64,000 nucleotides of DNA from Gluconobacter aidae (lineage in GTDB: Bacteria > Pseudomonadota > Alphaproteobacteria > Acetobacterales > Acetobacteraceae): the NCBI RefSeq assembly GCF_009547075.1, contig NZ_WIPH01000011.1:1-64000 (forward strand), written 5' to 3'. The notes beneath the pieces are model-generated. The model did not search any database. It was not told the DNA's origin and saw only the letters and a list, made by a program, of their open reading frames with translations. The translations under genes and the position numbers were made by a program. Positions 62,646 to 64,000 of this stretch are shown here, in pieces; position 1 is the first letter of the stretch; the number at the start of each line of letters is the position of its first letter.

Positions 62646-64000
62646 TTACGCCTTCCGCCATGTTGTGCCACCAGGGCCGTCTTCAAGGGTGATGCCATCA
62701 GCGGCGAGCTGCGCACGGATGGCATCGGCACGGGCGAAATCGCGGGACTTGCGGGCTGCAAGACGCTCTTCGATCAGCTTTTCGATGGCGCCGGCATCCA
62801 CACCGGACTGGAACCACTCGGCAGGCGTGACATTGAACAGGCCCAGCAGCTTTCCTGCTGCCAGCAGGCTGGAGGCCGCGTCCTGATCGCCCTGCATGGC
62901 GGCATCCGCCAGCGGATGGAGCGCGGCAATGGCCAGCGGCGTGTTCAGGTCATCGCACAGAGCGTCCATGACCGCAGCGGAGACGGCAGCGCCGGGCTGT
63001 GCGTTTCCGCGTTCCAGTGCCCGGTACAGCCGGTCCAGAACCCGACGTGCTTCTTCAAGCTTCTCCCAGCTGAAATCCAGCGTGGAGCGATAATGCGCGC
63101 CCAGATAGAGCAGGCGCAGGGGCTCGGCCGGCGAGAGGTCCAGCACTTCGCGGATCGTGAAGAAATTGCCGAGCGATTTCGACATTTTCTCGCCGTTCGA
63201 CAGCAGCATCCCGTTATGGACCCAGTGTGTGGCGAACTTGCCATGCGGATAGCAGCACATGGACTGCGCGCGCTCGTTCTCATGATGCGGGAACAGCAGA
63301 TCGTCGCCGCCACCGTGAATATCGAAGCTTTCGCCCAGATAACGGTGAGACATGGCGGAGCATTCGATATGCCAGCCCGGACGACCGCGCCCGTATGGGC
63401 TGTCCCAGCCCGGCAGATCCGGCTCGGAGGGCTTCCACAGCACGAAATCGCCCGGATCACGTTTGTAGGGCGCGACCTCAACACGCGCACCCGCAATCAT
63501 GTCATCCAGCGAGCGTCCGGAAAGCTCACCATAGGACGGGAAATTGCGCACCGCGAACAGGACATGCCCTTCGGCGACATAAGCATGGCCGTTTTCGACC
63601 AGACGCCCGATCATTTCCAGCATGTCGTCGATATGATGGGTCGCGCGCGGTTCGATATCGGGCGGCAGAATGAAGAGGGACGCGAGATCTTCATGAAAGG
63701 CCTGTGTCGTGCGCTCCGTCAGGGCGGAAATGTCCTCCCCGTTTTCCTTTGCGCGCGCGTTGATCTTGTCGTCCACGTCGGTCACGTTGCGGACATAGGT
63801 CACGCGCGGATATAGCGCCCGCAGCAGGCGGATGAGGACATCCGCGCACATCATGGCGCGCAGATTGCCCAGATGCGCGCGGTCATAGACGGTCGGTCCA
63901 CAGAAATAGACGCGCACATTCTCAGAATCGAGGGGCGTGAACGGTCGCTTTTCGCGAAGATGGGTATCGTGCAGGCGGAGCACGTTTGCAGCAGGATCGG
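62646..64000 (-). CDS. cysS: Cysteinyl-tRNA synthetase (5' end probably beyond the window)
   Basis: At least 445 aa of a class I CysRS. HIGH-type motif GPTVYDRAHLGNLRAMM; zinc-binding cysteine in YFCGPTVYD with GWHIECSAM and FPHHENERAQS; KMSKS in EKMSKSLGNFF; C-terminal DALR-like domain with AALHPLADAA. A GTG at 63983 could start it, but the frame stays open through DPAAN to the window edge, and a start a few codons further on is more likely, so the coordinates reach 64000. It heads the minus-strand run cysS-trmJ-channel-epimerase. Confidence 0.94.
   Translation of the reverse strand, partial: DPAANVLRLHDTHLREKRPFTPLDSENVRVYFCGPTVYDRAHLGNLRAMMCADVLIRLLRALYPRVTYVRNVTDVDDKINARAKENGEDISALTERTTQAFHEDLASLFILPPDIEPRATHHIDDMLEMIGRLVENGHAYVAEGHVLFAVRNFPSYGELSGRSLDDMIAGARVEVAPYKRDPGDFVLWKPSEPDLPGWDSPYGRGRPGWHIECSAMSHRYLGESFDIHGGGDDLLFPHHENERAQSMCCYPHGKFATHWVHNGMLLSNGEKMSKSLGNFFTIREVLDLSPAEPLRLLYLGAHYRSTLDFSWEKLEEARRVLDRLYRALERGNAQPGAAVSAAVMDALCDDLNTPLAIAALHPLADAAMQGDQDAASSLLAAGKLLGLFNVTPAEWFQSGVDAGAIEKLIEERLAARKSRDFARADAIRAQLAADGITLEDGPGGTTWRKA

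Overview
This window looks like chromosomal core DNA of an acetic acid bacterium (Alphaproteobacteria, Acetobacteraceae), most like Gluconobacter. The grounds are the high GC, the alphaproteobacterial gene orders (mreBCD-mrdA-rodA; argS-SPOR-scpAB-tatBC-serS; erpA-xth beside a dGTPase), an RNase E with a long insert in its S1 domain, and a sugar-acid dehydrogenase of the L-idonate type. The genus is inferred from protein character; no database search was run.

Layout. 1-791: AT-richer accessory DNA holding a truncated gene for a secreted protein (minus strand, running off the left edge) and the left part of an IS630-type element. It ends at the 3' end of a tRNA-Arg(CCG) gene, a classic integration site. 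955-11042: a lipoprotein hydrolase, polA with an SCO-like protein and an orphan solute-binding protein, a broken uracil-DNA-glycosylase-like gene coupled to purD, xseA and a small lipoprotein. 11126-17122: RNase E, a cell-wall amidase, and leuA preceded by a leucine-rich leader peptide and a strong hairpin. 17284-24991: a TauE-type permease, two glycine-zipper lipoproteins, then the rod-shape and elongasome cluster mreB-mreC-mreD-mrdA-rodA. 24996-34853: an idonate-type dehydrogenase, glyQ-glyS, a DUF2076 protein, a Rieske/FAD oxidoreductase, aspS, a ferritin-like protein and a small YXWGXW-type secreted protein.

34897-46099: erpA-xth (iron-sulfur insertion and DNA repair), a dNTP triphosphohydrolase, and the tightly packed argS-SPOR-scpA-scpB-tatB-tatC-serS run followed by a META-domain protein and an XRE regulator. 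46136-54515: a SUV3-like RNA helicase, ferredoxin-NADP reductase, glutathione reductase, a FUSC-family exporter, an alpha/beta hydrolase with a perfect 15-bp inverted repeat at its start codon, and a small secreted protein. 54746-64000: alkB, class II DAHP synthase-pncB-acidic protein (two ATGA overlaps), gltX, and a minus-strand run cysS-trmJ-KirBac channel-aldose epimerase. cysS probably continues past the right edge.

Most of the window is ordinary housekeeping DNA with many 4-bp start/stop overlaps. No CRISPR array, prophage or obvious defence system was seen. The unusual material lies mainly between and before genes: the tRNA-linked island edge, an in-frame stop in the purD-coupled gene, the leu leader, several hairpins that would cover Shine-Dalgarno sequences (17257, 29169, 54033), and a structured, terminator-ended stretch at about 45300-45441 that could be a small RNA or a regulated leader.
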